From Rhizophagus clarus (taxonomy: Eukaryota; Glomeromycota; Glomeromycetes; Glomerales; Glomeraceae): a stretch of 64,000 bases of DNA. The notes beneath the pieces are model-generated. The model saw only the letters and a list, made by a program, of their open reading frames with translations. It was not told where the DNA came from and ran no database searches. The stretch is taken from assembly GCA_015698045.1 (NCBI GenBank), contig BLAL01000187.1:372001-436000 (forward strand), written 5' to 3'. Shown here one piece after another: positions 22,042 to 32,688 of the stretch; position 1 is the stretch's first letter; the number at the start of each line of letters is the position of its first letter. Made by a program: the position numbers and the translations under genes.

Positions 22042-23214
22042 ATGTCTGCTATTACAACCAAGTTCGTTACAGACCACAAACTCACCAATGAGATGAGTCT
22101 CGAAGAGCTTAGCCAGTATGCCCCAGAAATACTTGAGCTCTTGACAACTGGTGTGCCAAAGATAGATAAAGAAAAAAGGCGCCAGGCTCGTGATCGTCTT
22201 CAAAAAGGATATAAGTTTAGCAAAGAACAGGCATATGCATTAATTCCCCATGAGAGAGTTGGGCGAAGTAAAAATCAAGTAATTCCTAAAGAGGGTGGAT
22301 CGGAAGCTGGAAAAGTGAATATATGCAGTAATAAAAGTGCCTGCCAAGTATCTGACATTATTCCAGAAGGAGAAACTATTGGAGAAACTGCTCAGCGCAT
22401 TATGCGGGACAATCTTGCTGTAAGAGATGTAATAGCTATAGCAAATGCCATAGCCGAAACAGCCTCTAATCCAGTTGCCGGCACATCTAGTCTCTCTAGG
22501 CTCCGAAGTGAATTGAGGAAGCTTAATGCTCCAAAGACGATAATTGATGCTACATTTAATCCAGTTATGACCTGTTTATCCAACAAAATCCAAAAGGAGC
22601 GTAGGGATCAACGTAAAAGTGAAGGAATTGATTATCCGGATCATTTCTCGTTAGAATCGGTTAAGGAAAGGCTAGATTTGTACGATATATCTAATATACC
22701 TGATAAACAGGCCTTAGCTAATATAATGATCATGCTCTGTATTCGCCCTGCTGAAATTAAAAATCTGCGTATATCTAATGGAGGTGTAACTGGATACTCA
22801 AAAAACTGGGGACAACAGGACATTCCTCGAGTGTTTAGATCACTTGAAAAGAATGAGAAGCGGGCTAAGCAACTCCTTATTTGGATTCAGAATGCGATTT
22901 CTTCTGGACAGTTAAGAGACCCTGAGAAGCGTGGATCTACATACTTAAGTTCATTTCTGAAAAAAGATGAATTTATTCCTAAGCCTGATAAACCACTACT
23001 CCCTAGCTATTTGCGCAAATTAGGGGCAGTATATGCGTTTGTATCGAATGGTGTGAAGAATTTATCAGAAGCTATGACCATTGCCAGTCAAGCATTAAGG
23101 CACAGTCCTGATAACCATGCCTCCCCAGCGCAAAACTATACTATAATCAATTTTCGAAAAAGAGGACAGCCTTATGATCAGGCAACAGCATTCGAGCTCT
23201 TCGACGAAAACTAA
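22042..23214 (+). CDS. Tyrosine-recombinase-like protein (390 aa)
   Basis: An intact frame from ATG 22042. The C-terminal half fits a tyrosine recombinase: a box I-type arginine in CIRPAEIKNL (about residue 235), a box II-like SYLRKLGAVYA (about 324, with Ser where His is usual), and ALRHSPDNHASPAQNYT (about 352-368) with the candidate nucleophile Tyr at its end. The N-terminal half is alpha-helical and charged, as in a DNA-binding arm. The expected role is site-specific recombination, perhaps resolution of replication products, since a separate DDE integrase is present. A fossil homologue in the same gene position lies at 8765-10400. The family call is by motif pattern; a Crypton-like origin is possible. 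Confidence 0.55.
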   Translation: MSAITTKFVTDHKLTNEMSLEELSQYAPEILELLTTGVPKIDKEKRRQARDRLQKGYKFSKEQAYALIPHERVGRSKNQVIPKEGGSEAGKVNICSNKSACQVSDIIPEGETIGETAQRIMRDNLAVRDVIAIANAIAETASNPVAGTSSLSRLRSELRKLNAPKTIIDATFNPVMTCLSNKIQKERRDQRKSEGIDYPDHFSLESVKERLDLYDISNIPDKQALANIMIMLCIRPAEIKNLRISNGGVTGYSKNWGQQDIPRVFRSLEKNEKRAKQLLIWIQNAISSGQLRDPEKRGSTYLSSFLKKDEFIPKPDKPLLPSYLRKLGAVYAFVSNGVKNLSEAMTIASQALRHSPDNHASPAQNYTIINFRKRGQPYDQATAFELFDEN

Positions 23215-23326
23215 TCACATATAAGGGTTAGAGGGTCGGGAGGACTGATTTATCAGTCTGATATCATTTATTAATTTTATTTTTTTCGTTCGAGGTAATA
23301 TATATCATATATAAAATATCACAAAA

Positions 23327-23635
23327 ATGGTAGCTGATCGAAATCATCCATCCGATAGTATAGCTAGCAAGCAGGAAGTTATCCCAAATACAGAAGTGCA
23401 TAATATGGTTTTCAGTATGGGGGAGGAATTAAAGAATCAATTGAAAGATTATCATTCCCAATATAACACTTTAGAAAAGAGGGTAAAAGGACTGGAAAAG
23501 GATGTCCGTTTCTTAAAAGACGATTTTGATAATCCGGAGGAATGTGTGAATAGGGAATATGTGGTCGACTTAATTCATAAAATAGTTCCCTTGCTGATTG
23601 GCAAGAAAGATAAGGATTCCCATTCTTTTTTGTGA
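23327..23635 (+). CDS. Small coiled-coil protein (102 aa)
   Basis: A short protein with a heptad-like stretch from about residue 35 to 68 (NTLEKRVKGLEKDVRFLKDDF). No family is recognised. It ends 17 bp before the integrase ATG and follows the recombinase by 112 bp, so it belongs to the inward-reading left arm. The fossil copy keeps its start codon (10502), which supports it as a real gene. Confidence 0.6.
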   Translation: MVADRNHPSDSIASKQEVIPNTEVHNMVFSMGEELKNQLKDYHSQYNTLEKRVKGLEKDVRFLKDDFDNPEECVNREYVVDLIHKIVPLLIGKKDKDSHSFL

Positions 23636-23652
23636 TTATAAAAGAGAATTGA

Positions 23653-25308
23653 ATGAGCCAACCTCAAATTTTGATAGATCCCGATGAGGCTCAGAGAATT
23701 GAAAGAAATATTATATTACGTGAAATATATTATCACCCAACTGGCTATCATTCCAACCCTAAATCTTTGAGAGATGCATTTAAAAAAGAGGGGCACCGAT
23801 TCCGCTTAAGTGAATGCAAAGATTTTTTAGAAAATCAAGAGTCATACCAGACTAATAAAACCTCTCCAAAATACATTCCTAGAGTCAGCTATGGGCGGAT
23901 AACACGCCCCAACTGTGTACACCAGTGCGATATACTATTTCTCACTCATGATTACTTTATAGGTAAAAAATATAAAGCAGTACTTAACATTATAGACTGT
24001 GCTTCCCGATATAAAGCTTCTGTTCCGCTTACATCTAAAAATAGTTCAGAAGTTGCTAGAGCATTTAGGAAGGTATATAGTGCTCAAAATAATCCATTGA
24101 CCTGGCCAAAGCTTCTACAATGTGATGGAGGTCGTGAATTTATGGGTGAAACCTCCAGATTATTGCAAGAGCATAATGTCACAATTCGAGTGGTCGGTCC
24201 ATATTCCCATCGAGGTCTTGCATTTGTGGAGCGTTTCAATCAAACACTCTCGAAGATTCTATACAAGATCCAGTATGCTATTGAATCAATATCTTCCGAT
24301 CCTAAACTAATAAGAGCATGGGTTAGATTTCTACCAGTAGTTATTAATTATCTAAATAACTATCCCACGCGCCTTATTCGAGAACTGGGATCAGAAAAAT
24401 GGGGACTTGAACCTGTGAAAGCAATTGCTTTAGAACGAGTCGAATCTAGACCATCTACAAAATATAAGCGCCCAGTTGGAAAAGATGAAATAATGTTAAA
24501 GAAAGGTGATACTGTCCGTTACTTACTTGCCAATGCGGAATGGGAAGGGGGTATGGAGAATCAAAAGCGAGCAACTGATCCCACCTTTAGTCCAAGTCTT
24601 CATAAAATCCGAAAAGTGGTTGTCATAAAGAATGAACCAGTTTTATATTATCTCGGGAGTGATGATAATGGATTTGTTCCAAAGCGAGGATTTGTAAGAG
24701 AGGAGCTCATGTTAATAGCTGATCCAGAAAGGGTTGGTCGTCCACCTCGAAGCATATTATCCATACATATCGCATATGGTTCTCTTACTAATAGCGAGTT
24801 AGATCAAGCCTACCAATATGCCAGAAAGCGAGGTGGCCGATGTCTAGGAACGACTGGATGAATAAATGGTCATAACATATATCTTTGGTCTTGTGAAAAT
24901 GGAGTGCATCAATGGGAGTATCCGTTGAAATATATCATAAAAAAATTCGAGTGGTGCCCTTTATGTCATCATTCAAGCAGTGAACGCCAATGCAGATATA
25001 TTTTTGAGGATCTGTTAGGGAAGAAATTTCCATCCTGCAGACCATCATTCTTAAATGGAATGCATCTCGATGGATATAACAAAGAGTTGCGTCTTGCTTT
25101 CGAATACCAGGGTCCCCAACACTATCATCACAATAGTTTCTATCATCAGAGAAGTGAAAGTCTAAAAACCCAAAGTCAGCGCGATCAGAAGAAGCGGGAC
25201 ATATGCAAGAAACAAAAAATATGTCTCATTGAAGTTCCCTATACATGTGACCTTTTCCTTTTCATTAAGCATACTCTCATTGAGAAAGGATTCTTATCAA
25301 AGCAATAA
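23653..25308 (+). pseudogene. DDE integrase fused to zinc-ribbon/endonuclease, one TGA
   Basis: The integrase core has D93 (HQCDILF), D158 ([10 protein letters not shown]) and E193 (FVERFN). D158 and E193 are separated by 34 residues, as in Maverick and retroviral integrases. A chromo/SH3-like C-terminal region and an AT-hook-like RVGRPPRS follow. The frame then meets TGA at 24859 and stays open to 25308. The extension has a zinc-ribbon (WSC...HQW...CPLC) and a PD-(D/E)XK-type core with LDGYN (D473) and LAFEYQG (E484), followed by [14 protein letters not shown] and LIEVPY. This is the layout of Vsr-like/homing-type endonucleases found in large DNA viruses and glomeromycetes. The TGA falls inside the first zinc-ribbon motif, so the extension is a true fusion partner that has become separated. 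The integrase part alone (402 aa) is intact. Confidence 0.85.
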
Positions 25309-25374
25309 GTCGCATGATTTGGGAAATAATGTTCAGATATTTTATAGTATATAGTAATTCAGTGGCCTATCAAA

Positions 25375-26112
25375 ATGAGAAGAATGGAATATTATATTTA
25401 TCATCTCGATGAGATTAAAAGTATGAAGAACATCAATCACCCTGCAAGTCCTGCATTTCCTTTTCGTCTATTAATCTGTGGTGGATCTGATAGTGGAAAG
25501 ACCAATATGATCCTTAATCTTCTTCTTGGTAATAAAATCCAGCGATTACATAAGAAAAGAAAAGGAGAAAGATATGTCAAGAATGATGATCTGGTCCTTA
25601 TCGGGAAGCATATTCATGAACCGAAATGGTGATTGGTCAAAAAGTGTTATAAGATATTTGCAAATGCTCCAGAAGCGACTCGGGAAAATGTTACATTTCA
25701 GGCATTAAAGGCGAACGCTATTTCAGATGTAACTAAGTTTTCCTCAGATAGAAATACAGTTGTTGTATTTGAAGACCTTTGCGCTGAATCAAAAAAGATT
25801 CAGAATCAGATTGTCCCATATTTCATTAGCGGACGACATCAAGGAATATCGAGTATATATGTGAGTCAGAAGTATACGCAAACTCCTAAAATAATCTGTG
25901 AAAATATTACGCATTTAGCCCTATGTCAAGGGAGTGGTAGTCGGGACGATATTAGCCGTATTGTGCATCAATACACAGATAACCCCAAAAAAGCATCCAA
26001 GATTATTGACAAGCACCTGCGAGATCGAAATTTTGTGGTTTTCAATTTCACTAAACCAGTAGACGATCCATTAGCGATTAGACTGGGTTGGGATGCGCCA
26101 TTAAAATTTTGA
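25375..26112 (+). pseudogene. A32-like packaging ATPase, one in-frame TGA
   Basis: A P-loop ATPase of the FtsK-HerA/A32 type, which powers genome packaging in Polintons and large DNA viruses. Walker A is CGGSDSGKT (about residues 37-45) and Walker B is TVVVFEDL (about 124-131). The later [11 protein letters not shown] matches the sensor-like strand of this family. The frame of 246 codons is broken only by TGA at 25630, between the Walker motifs. Length fits the family. Its end overlaps by 12 bp with the convergent coiled-coil gene at 26101. Its presence implies that the ancestor formed particles, although no capsid gene is recognised. Confidence 0.85.
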
Positions 26113-26658
26113 AGCTGAATGAATAGAATCCGACTTCATAGATGCCAGCTCTTTTTCTGCCTCCTGCACCTGCAACTTTAGGTCCCAAATTTCGCCTCGC
26201 AATTTCTTATTCGCATTATTTTGCTCCCTATATTCATTTTCTATATCTAGCATAAATTTCTCAAAAGTTTGTCTATAATCGAGCAGGTGCTGGGATAGTA
26301 CTTTAAGCTCATTCACCACCCGACGATTATTCTCCTCTTCATGATTACAGGCACTATTGTCCGTTTGGACTCCGCTATCTACAACGTATAAAGCTGGTAA
26401 TGCTGGGAAAACATTACATTCTGGCCAGCTTCGGGGACGCAATACTTTTTTCTGAGCCATATTTCTGCATTTCCTATTTAATGAATTCTCATAAACCTCT
26501 AATGTATGCCTCAAATATCTTTCAATTCGTTCAGACTTCTCAGAAATAGCTTCTAATAGGACAGGATCTTTGGAGTGGTGTAGAAGTCTCTCACACGCTC
26601 TCTTGACAAGACTTTTGGGTAGTCTATCAATAATATGTTTATAGTCAGAATGGAACAT
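26101..26658 (-). CDS. Coiled-coil protein of unknown function (185 aa)
   Basis: Start chosen at ATG 26658; the open frame extends upstream only to a TTG. The C-terminal third is a strong coiled coil (about residues 110-175, [20 protein letters not shown]). The N-terminal part is helical and charged. No family is recognised. It is convergent with the ATPase, with overlapping 3' ends. Confidence 0.55.
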   Translation of the reverse strand: MFHSDYKHIIDRLPKSLVKRACERLLHHSKDPVLLEAISEKSERIERYLRHTLEVYENSLNRKCRNMAQKKVLRPRSWPECNVFPALPALYVVDSGVQTDNSACNHEEENNRRVVNELKVLSQHLLDYRQTFEKFMLDIENEYREQNNANKKLRGEIWDLKLQVQEAEKELASMKSDSIHSASKF

Positions 26659-26697
26659 TTTATTAGATATAATTTGCGCAAAAAAGTTTGTATGCAA

Positions 26698-27588
26698 AAT
26701 TCATCTATAGTTGATAGGTACTATTTTTACGCGCTTATATCGTGGATTGCGTCATATCTGGAAGGAGATTGGTTAGGCTCTGATCGCGTGATCATTGGTC
26801 ACCAGAATAGGCGCATAGTATATATATATATATATATATAAAGCATTTCACAATTTTACTAGGCAATTATGTATGTGGATTATATAGCTATTCATTTCGC
26901 AAAAAATAAAGTATAAGTTATGTTTGGCTAAATATTATACACTATAATAAAACCATATTCATTTTTATTCCCCCAGTTTCCTGCCAGTTTCTCGATAGTT
27001 CTAGGAATGTTCCAGGCGCCTTCGGCGAGTTTCTATAAATCACGAGATGATCGGCCAATCAGATTTTGGATTTTTTCTTTAGCCAGATAGCCTTTGATTT
27101 GGGAAAATTATTACAACTATTTTTTCTGATGGTAGAGCCTGGACACCATGTCCTGGCTTGACTTAATTGCGTGGAAGTGAGATCAACATCCGGTTAAATT
27201 TATCTCCAGAATGAATATGAAAAAGTGGTTAATTTATCCCCCGAATGTGTGACTAGATTATTTTTCTGATGGTAGAATCTGGACACGGTGTCCGGGCTTG
27301 TCAAAATTGCGCAGAAAAATGAATTTAATCACATGGCACAGTAGTCAGCAAAATTAGTCGTTTTTTTTTTATTTGAAATCTTATTGGAATTAGCAAACTA
27401 GTATTGCATATATTGCTTAACACATGTAGAGTAAAAAAAAGCCTGATATGGGTAGGTACGCAAATGCTTTATTAATATATGTTTGAAATACAACTGCTAT
27501 TTACAAGCAAAGGATTGACACACTAGCCTGTTTTATTTATTAAATCATTAAAAATAAAATTTGCCAACTTATGTAGGTTTACACGAAT
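26698..27588. other. Non-coding stretch with direct repeats
   Basis: No gene is seen. It contains a TA dinucleotide run (26819-26841), a segment near 26970-27030 resembling the CCAGTTYC-type repeats of the TIRs, and a direct repeat of about 50 bp at 27121 and 27261 (TTTTTCTGATGGTAGA) with a 140-bp period. Confidence 0.6.
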
Positions 27589-29818
27589 TTACAAAATATT
27601 ATTTTCTGTTATATCCAGAAACGCCTTTCTGGGCAAGTGATGGCCTTTCTCATGAAGTCGTTTAACTTTAGCACCAAACTTTTCTAACCACTTCTCTTCA
27701 TTAGTTATTTTCCACCTACTCGCATCCTCAACAAACACAACAAGTGATTTTAGCTCTCCTTCTAACTTACCTATTAATTCTGAAAACGACATTTTCTCTC
27801 CAAACTTGATAAATCCAATGATTTGACACAATCCGTCATAGTCCTGAATAATTGATCGATATGGATCGGAGTGAAGTTGCAACAGAGTTGCAAGGCCAAA
27901 ATCAATAAGATAAAAATGGCCATTTCTTTGTATGACGTTTCGTATGGCCACATCTCCATGCGTGTAACCACAGGCATGTATCTTCTCCAAGCACGATAAT
28001 AGATCCAGAATTATGTGAAAAATTGTATAATCATCTATATTACCATTATTAGAAATCCATGATTCCAGGGGTTGTCCCGCAAAATCAGTTAGTAAAGCCA
28101 GGGATCTTCCTATTGTATAACCTTCAAAGAGAATTTTGGGAACGCAAGAAAGACCATCTAGTCCGTGCAATGCTGATATTTCACGATAAACTTGAGAGAT
28201 TTCACTATCTCTGCGAACTTCAATCTTCAAATAAAAAAATGATTGATATGGTAAGTTTATATTATACGCTACATGAGACATTCTTGGGAATTAATTTACC
28301 TTCAAAACGGCATCCTTTATTCCATAATCACGTACTTGTGCCAAAAAAACTATACACTCTCTTCCATTTCCAAGGTGAGATATAATCTGCACATGGATGC
28401 CATGATTTTCAGAGTATGATCTGATGTAGATACCCTCTTCGATGAAAGAAGCCAAGAGACTTTCAGTAGAAATTGATGACTTATTCCTATACATATACGT
28501 TTCATCGTTATTTTGAGATTCTTTTTTTTCGCCAGAAGCTCTCATAGACAGGTCATCATGATAACGCTCAATTATGCCAGCGATAAGCGAGGCTGTCTTC
28601 TCGCTCCATTCATAAGTGATACTTTCCTCAAATATCACTTTTAGTTCATCAATATCATCTAACATAAGCTGGATTTTCACAAATTGCCAAATCTTCCCAT
28701 CGGTTAAACATCCGTAGAAGACGTTTGTTAGACTTGGTCTCGCTGAAAGGTATATCCTGGCATATTTTATTAGTTGACCTTTCCCTTCGTTTACTTTTGA
28801 ACCTTCATTAAAATTACTCTTGACTTCCCAACTCAAACCCTTTGATAAATCAGGTGGGTTATCTGTCAATTCTTTGTGGAAATCGGTATGGCCAATTATT
28901 ATATCGGCGTAAATTTGATCTTTCTCCCGGGCGTGACCATCTCCATATACACGTAAATTAGATGATTTCATCGAATTTACCGTATCATTGATTTCACTTA
29001 CAACATTTTTACAAAATGGTTGGGTTATAACAACTTCAGCTGATCCTTGAGCAGAAGCTACAGGGTGGTTGTTAAATACATCTTGGCCAATTCCCTTTTG
29101 TGGAAATATATTAGGATCCTCCTCGATTTCCCAAATTTTAAATTCTCCTCCTTGTCTCACAAATCTGTACACAGAGGCAGAATTTTGTGTATTTCCTAAC
29201 TTCAGAAGGAAATTCTCATATTTCAAAAAATTATTTTCCTGGATATATTCTGAATAAAATGGAAATAGTGATGCACACGTTAAAAAGTAACGGCGAAAAA
29301 GTCGTGTTGAATAAATATATTACGACTCACTTACCACTAGCACTGGGTTGCTCTGCGATAACGCGAATGTGTTTTTTGGGCGGGTTTAACGATAAGAAGC
29401 AGGAAAGAAAAGCACAAGAATAAGTAAGTATTCAGTATTATATGATTATATAAAAGACAAGCAAAACATAGAAACGAGTAATAAATACTACGAAAATAAT
29501 TGTGTTGAAAGACGTCTGTTGAATAACACACGAGACGTATAAACGTTAAACTATTTTATGATAGAACTTACTTTGGTTGTTTAAATTATTAATCCAGTTG
29601 ACAAGCTTAGCTCTTGGTCCCATTTTAATGTTACATTCCTTAAACCTTTCTTCGTTTAACATAAGAAAGCTAGCACCATCAATCCCCTGATCACGAATAA
29701 TTTGAATTTCATTTTCGTTAAGGCCAAAGTTTTTTCCATTTAAGAAAGTGATAAGCGCGTCCGTATTATATCCTTCAACTTCTTCTACCGAGGGTTCAGT
29801 GGTGGTACTTGTAGACAT
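27589..29818 (-). CDS. SAM - PD-(D/E)XK nuclease - protein kinase (3 exons, 610 aa)
   Basis: Proposed exons: 29572-29818, 28300-29249 and 27589-28224. The introns are 29250-29571 (GTAAGT...CAG) and 28225-28299 (GTAAAT...AAG), and phases agree across both joins. Exon 1 gives a Ser/Thr-rich leader and a SAM-like domain. Exon 2 has a PD-(D/E)XK core with an acidic strand and WEVKS. The kinase begins with a Gly-rich LGNGRECIVF and VLK lysine at the end of exon 2, followed by YTHGDVAIRN (catalytic Asp) and LIDFGLA in exon 3. Such nuclease-kinase fusions belong to the Crinkler/CR-type effector group, believed to act in nuclei of host or competitor cells. It looks intact. The long first intron might hide a small exon. 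Confidence 0.75.
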
Positions 29819-30014
29819 TTTTGATTTAAAAAATAGTGGAACGTGCAGTCGACAGTTGTACAGTTCAGAAAAAAGAAAAAATTTGCAAAAAGTGCCAGTG
29901 TTATATAAGAAATCTATTGTCGCACAAATCAGGATCAGTAAGACGATAATTACATCATCATATTGCAAGTTTGCAACTGCGCATTTTCAGGTGATCGTCT
30001 CTCACATGACTGAA

Positions 30015-30470
30015 CTATGCTACGATCGCGAATTTGAATTTATTGCTTGAAGTGAAGCAAATAAGACAATATTCCGTTTCATTTTTATACCATTCACCAT
30101 GTAATCCATAATTTCCATGTTTTCCATCACAAATAGGACATGTTGAGCTCCATGGCTGAGGTGATGCAAAATTATAATTATCAATCCCTCTGAAACTATT
30201 TCTGAATTTCAAGTATGGGAAGTGCTCTAAGACGGATTTGATAATTAATTCTGGATCAGGTCTAGCTTCGAAAGTGATAGGCTTGAAATGAGATTTTTCT
30301 GATATACTTATCACGGCTTCTGATAATTGCCATGGCTCATTTCCAGTTTCTTTTTTATATCTTTTGTAAAATTTGGAGCGAATTTTATCTGTCAAAATGC
30401 TTGGTAGCCCACTTAATTTGGCATGCCAATCTAGATATTCGGGGGTTAGTATTTTATTAGACTCAGTCAT
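30015..30470 (-). CDS. Zinc-motif protein (151 aa), unknown function
   Basis: Intact from ATG 30470. The C-terminal part has CPICDGKHGNYG...YCLIC (C-x2-C-x4-H...C-x2-C), close to the zinc motif of the element's own primase (CPICDREHD...FFC). The preceding HFPYLKFRNSFRGIDNYNF parallels a similar segment in the neighbouring protein at 30632. The N-terminal half is basic and helical. It sits between two Crinkler-type genes on the same strand. Confidence 0.6.
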   Translation of the reverse strand: MTESNKILTPEYLDWHAKLSGLPSILTDKIRSKFYKRYKKETGNEPWQLSEAVISISEKSHFKPITFEARPDPELIIKSVLEHFPYLKFRNSFRGIDNYNFASPQPWSSTCPICDGKHGNYGLHGEWYKNETEYCLICFTSSNKFKFAIVA

Positions 30471-30631
30471 TTTCCTTTTTATATGACTGCAAACAATTTA
30501 AATCCCCGCCCCTTTGCTCTTCGAACTGCAGGGTGAGAAAAAAACCTATCTGTTATACGGAGCCTGCGAGCCTGCAAGTAAGAAATATATCACTTTTCTC
30601 CCACCCCGAAATCTTTGATTGGGGGGTAAGA

Positions 30632-30964
30632 CTATGCAGTTATCTCAATTTCACGCTGTTCACATTTAATAAAGTAAGATCCAGTTTTATACCTACCTTC
30701 TATTTCTTCATCATCATGACCTAATTTGCATAATGGGCAGATGTGATCCCCGCATGATGTCTCATCGGTAATCCCATAATAATCGAAATTTTCACTACTA
30801 CATTCTCTATATAGATTAGGATATTGATCCAATATCTTGTTGCGAAAATAGGAATGATCGGGCTTAGATTGACTGGAGGAAGATACAGATAATACATTTG
30901 CTGATGTACTTACCTCAGCCTTAATCTGATCGTTCCCTGAGGGAACAGTTTTTATTAAAGTCAT
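30632..30964 (-). CDS. Zinc-motif protein (110 aa), paralogue-like
   Basis: First ATG at 30964; the frame is open upstream to a TTG at 31039, next to the stop of the SAM-nuclease gene, so an upstream exon is possible. It contains YFRNKILDQYPNL, a DYYG segment and CPLCKLGHDDEE...YFIKCE, the same C-x2-C-x4-H...C plan as its neighbour and the primase. No family name is assigned. Confidence 0.55.
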   Translation of the reverse strand: MTLIKTVPSGNDQIKAEVSTSANVLSVSSSSQSKPDHSYFRNKILDQYPNLYRECSSENFDYYGITDETSCGDHICPLCKLGHDDEEIEGRYKTGSYFIKCEQREIEITA

Positions 30965-31035
30965 ATGACTCTGATGATCACTAGTATATTTTTTTACTTG
31001 ATCTATGACATTTTGGATTTGTGCGTTAGTCAGTT

Positions 31036-32114
31036 TCAAAATCTCAGTTGCGCTATCCTAGCCTTCTTCCTATCCGGTTCTTCACCCACACACTCTAACC
31101 TATCTTTCAACAGCCCAACGACGACCTCCATAACCCGTTTCACATTTTTACATAGGTCTTTTTCTTCCTCCGATCCTTCCTTCAAGGCAGACTCGGTAAA
31201 TCTGATATTGATGGGGTCCTTGCTCGTGCTTGATATCCCATCCGAGGCGAAAAGAATGAAATACCAATCCGAAGCGGTTGTAACTATGCCGTAGATATAG
31301 TCGAAATCCTCCCCGAACGCATCACCCGATTTACGTTTCCTATTCTTTTTATTAACTTGAAGGGCACTTTCACATTGAACCAAATTTTGAGCAAAGCCCA
31401 TGGTCACTTGATGCAGTTTCCCTTCCGTTATGCAAATAAGTTCCTCGAGGGTCTTGATTGCGTAATCGACCCGACCGGTACTTTCTTCACTAACTACTTC
31501 GAGCTGAGGAGCTAAGGTAAGGTCTTTATCGGTGGTTATTCTCTTGACGATATATAGCGAAGCGTGGAGGATAGCCAAAATATATTCACAACGCATGGCC
31601 TCATTGCTATCTGCAAGTAAGGTCCCCATGTTACCCAACCTACGCTTTATTTCCTTTATACACTGCACCAACTCCTCATCATCATCATCGAGTTTGTAGG
31701 TCGCCTAGAAGATTGTATGATGTTAGTAGTTACATATAAGATCTAAGTCTAAGTGGAGTTTAATAAACTTACCGGCGGAAATTGACAAATAGTGCCTATT
31801 CCGTTACCATCAATACCGTATTTCGTCAATACTTCCTTCAAACTCTTGTACGAGGAGAACGCACGATTCGGCTTTTCTTTGAGGGTCTGGACCTCTTTTG
31901 TGAGAAGTGTTGCTGGTCCTATCTTCAAACCACATTCTTTAAAATCGTCCTTAATCATGTCGAGAAAGGAAAGGCCAGTAATCTTTTCTTTGCGGAGTAT
32001 TCCCAAGTCATCGTCGTCAAGCTTGAGGTTCTGCTCTTTCAGAAAATCGATAAGGGTTTCTGTATCCCAGTTCTCAACCAAATAAGAGTCGTGTTCAGCG
32101 GTTGAAGTGGACAT
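31036..32114 (-). CDS. SAM + PD-(D/E)XK Crinkler-type protein (2 exons, 336 aa)
   Basis: Exon 1 is 31773-32114 (ATG at 32114, 114 codons, phase 0) and exon 2 is 31036-31704. The 68-bp intron runs GTAAGT...CTTCTAG and has a CTAAC-type branch sequence. Residues 1-85 form a SAM-like domain (TLIDFLKEQNLKLDDDDL, FKECGLKIGPA). The second part has the nuclease core GRVDYAIK and ICITEGK (D...E-x-K) and a conserved DYIYGIVTTASDWYFIL segment. A basic RKKAR tail near the C-terminus could be a nuclear localisation signal. The gene is intact, unlike its two fossil relatives at 11896 and 14900. It is a cargo gene of the Crinkler/CR-type group. Confidence 0.8.
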
Positions 32115-32403
32115 AGTGTTACGTTTTTATAGGCTAGTTTAGCTCGGATAAAAAATAGTGTTATGTTCCGGAGTAAGATAAAAAATTATTTCTGTTCGGG
32201 GAAGAGAATACTGGGCATTAATATAGGTTTTTATGTCGCACAGGCATTGTATCATTACACGTGATCCATTTCTCATGTACAGTACAATAATAATACTTTA
32301 TTTATGAAATAAAACGTTGCCGGAACACGGCCTACAATACATAAAAATTGGCCGTTAAGGCGATTCGCACGACTATAGCGCTGTTGCCAGAGGCAACGAA
32401 TTA

Positions 32404-32688
32404 TTAACGGGAATATACAGTGACATGAAAGAATTCTGCCTGAGGTTGTTGACTAAAAAATTTAGAAATCAGATCCTGCGGTTCCATTTTCTTTTCTTGA
32501 ATACTTCCGGGATGAATTTGATAAATGCTTAATTCGACATTTAGCCTCAATCTGCCTCTAATTGTATTTATAAGAACACTGACCGGTTGGCCTGTACTAA
32601 TTATAATCGTGTGGTGTACCGCATTACATTGGACATTATTAAAATCCCCCACCGGAACGATAAGACAATTGAGAGTAATTTCGGTCAT
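32404..32688 (-). CDS. Crinkler header protein (94 aa, ubiquitin-like)
   Basis: It starts at ATG 32688 with ITLNCLIVPVGDFNNV, the usual opening of glomeromycete Crinkler headers. A VSVLINTIRGRL helix, LSIYQI strand and HVTVYSR end follow, which together fit the ubiquitin-like header fold. The protein ends after the header, with no effector domain in frame. The SAM-nuclease gene starts 290 bp downstream on the same strand. The fossil block at 11192-13036 has the same two-gene order, so the separation is not unique to this copy. A missed splice join cannot be excluded. Confidence 0.65.
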   Translation of the reverse strand: MTEITLNCLIVPVGDFNNVQCNAVHHTIIISTGQPVSVLINTIRGRLRLNVELSIYQIHPGSIQEKKMEPQDLISKFFSQQPQAEFFHVTVYSR

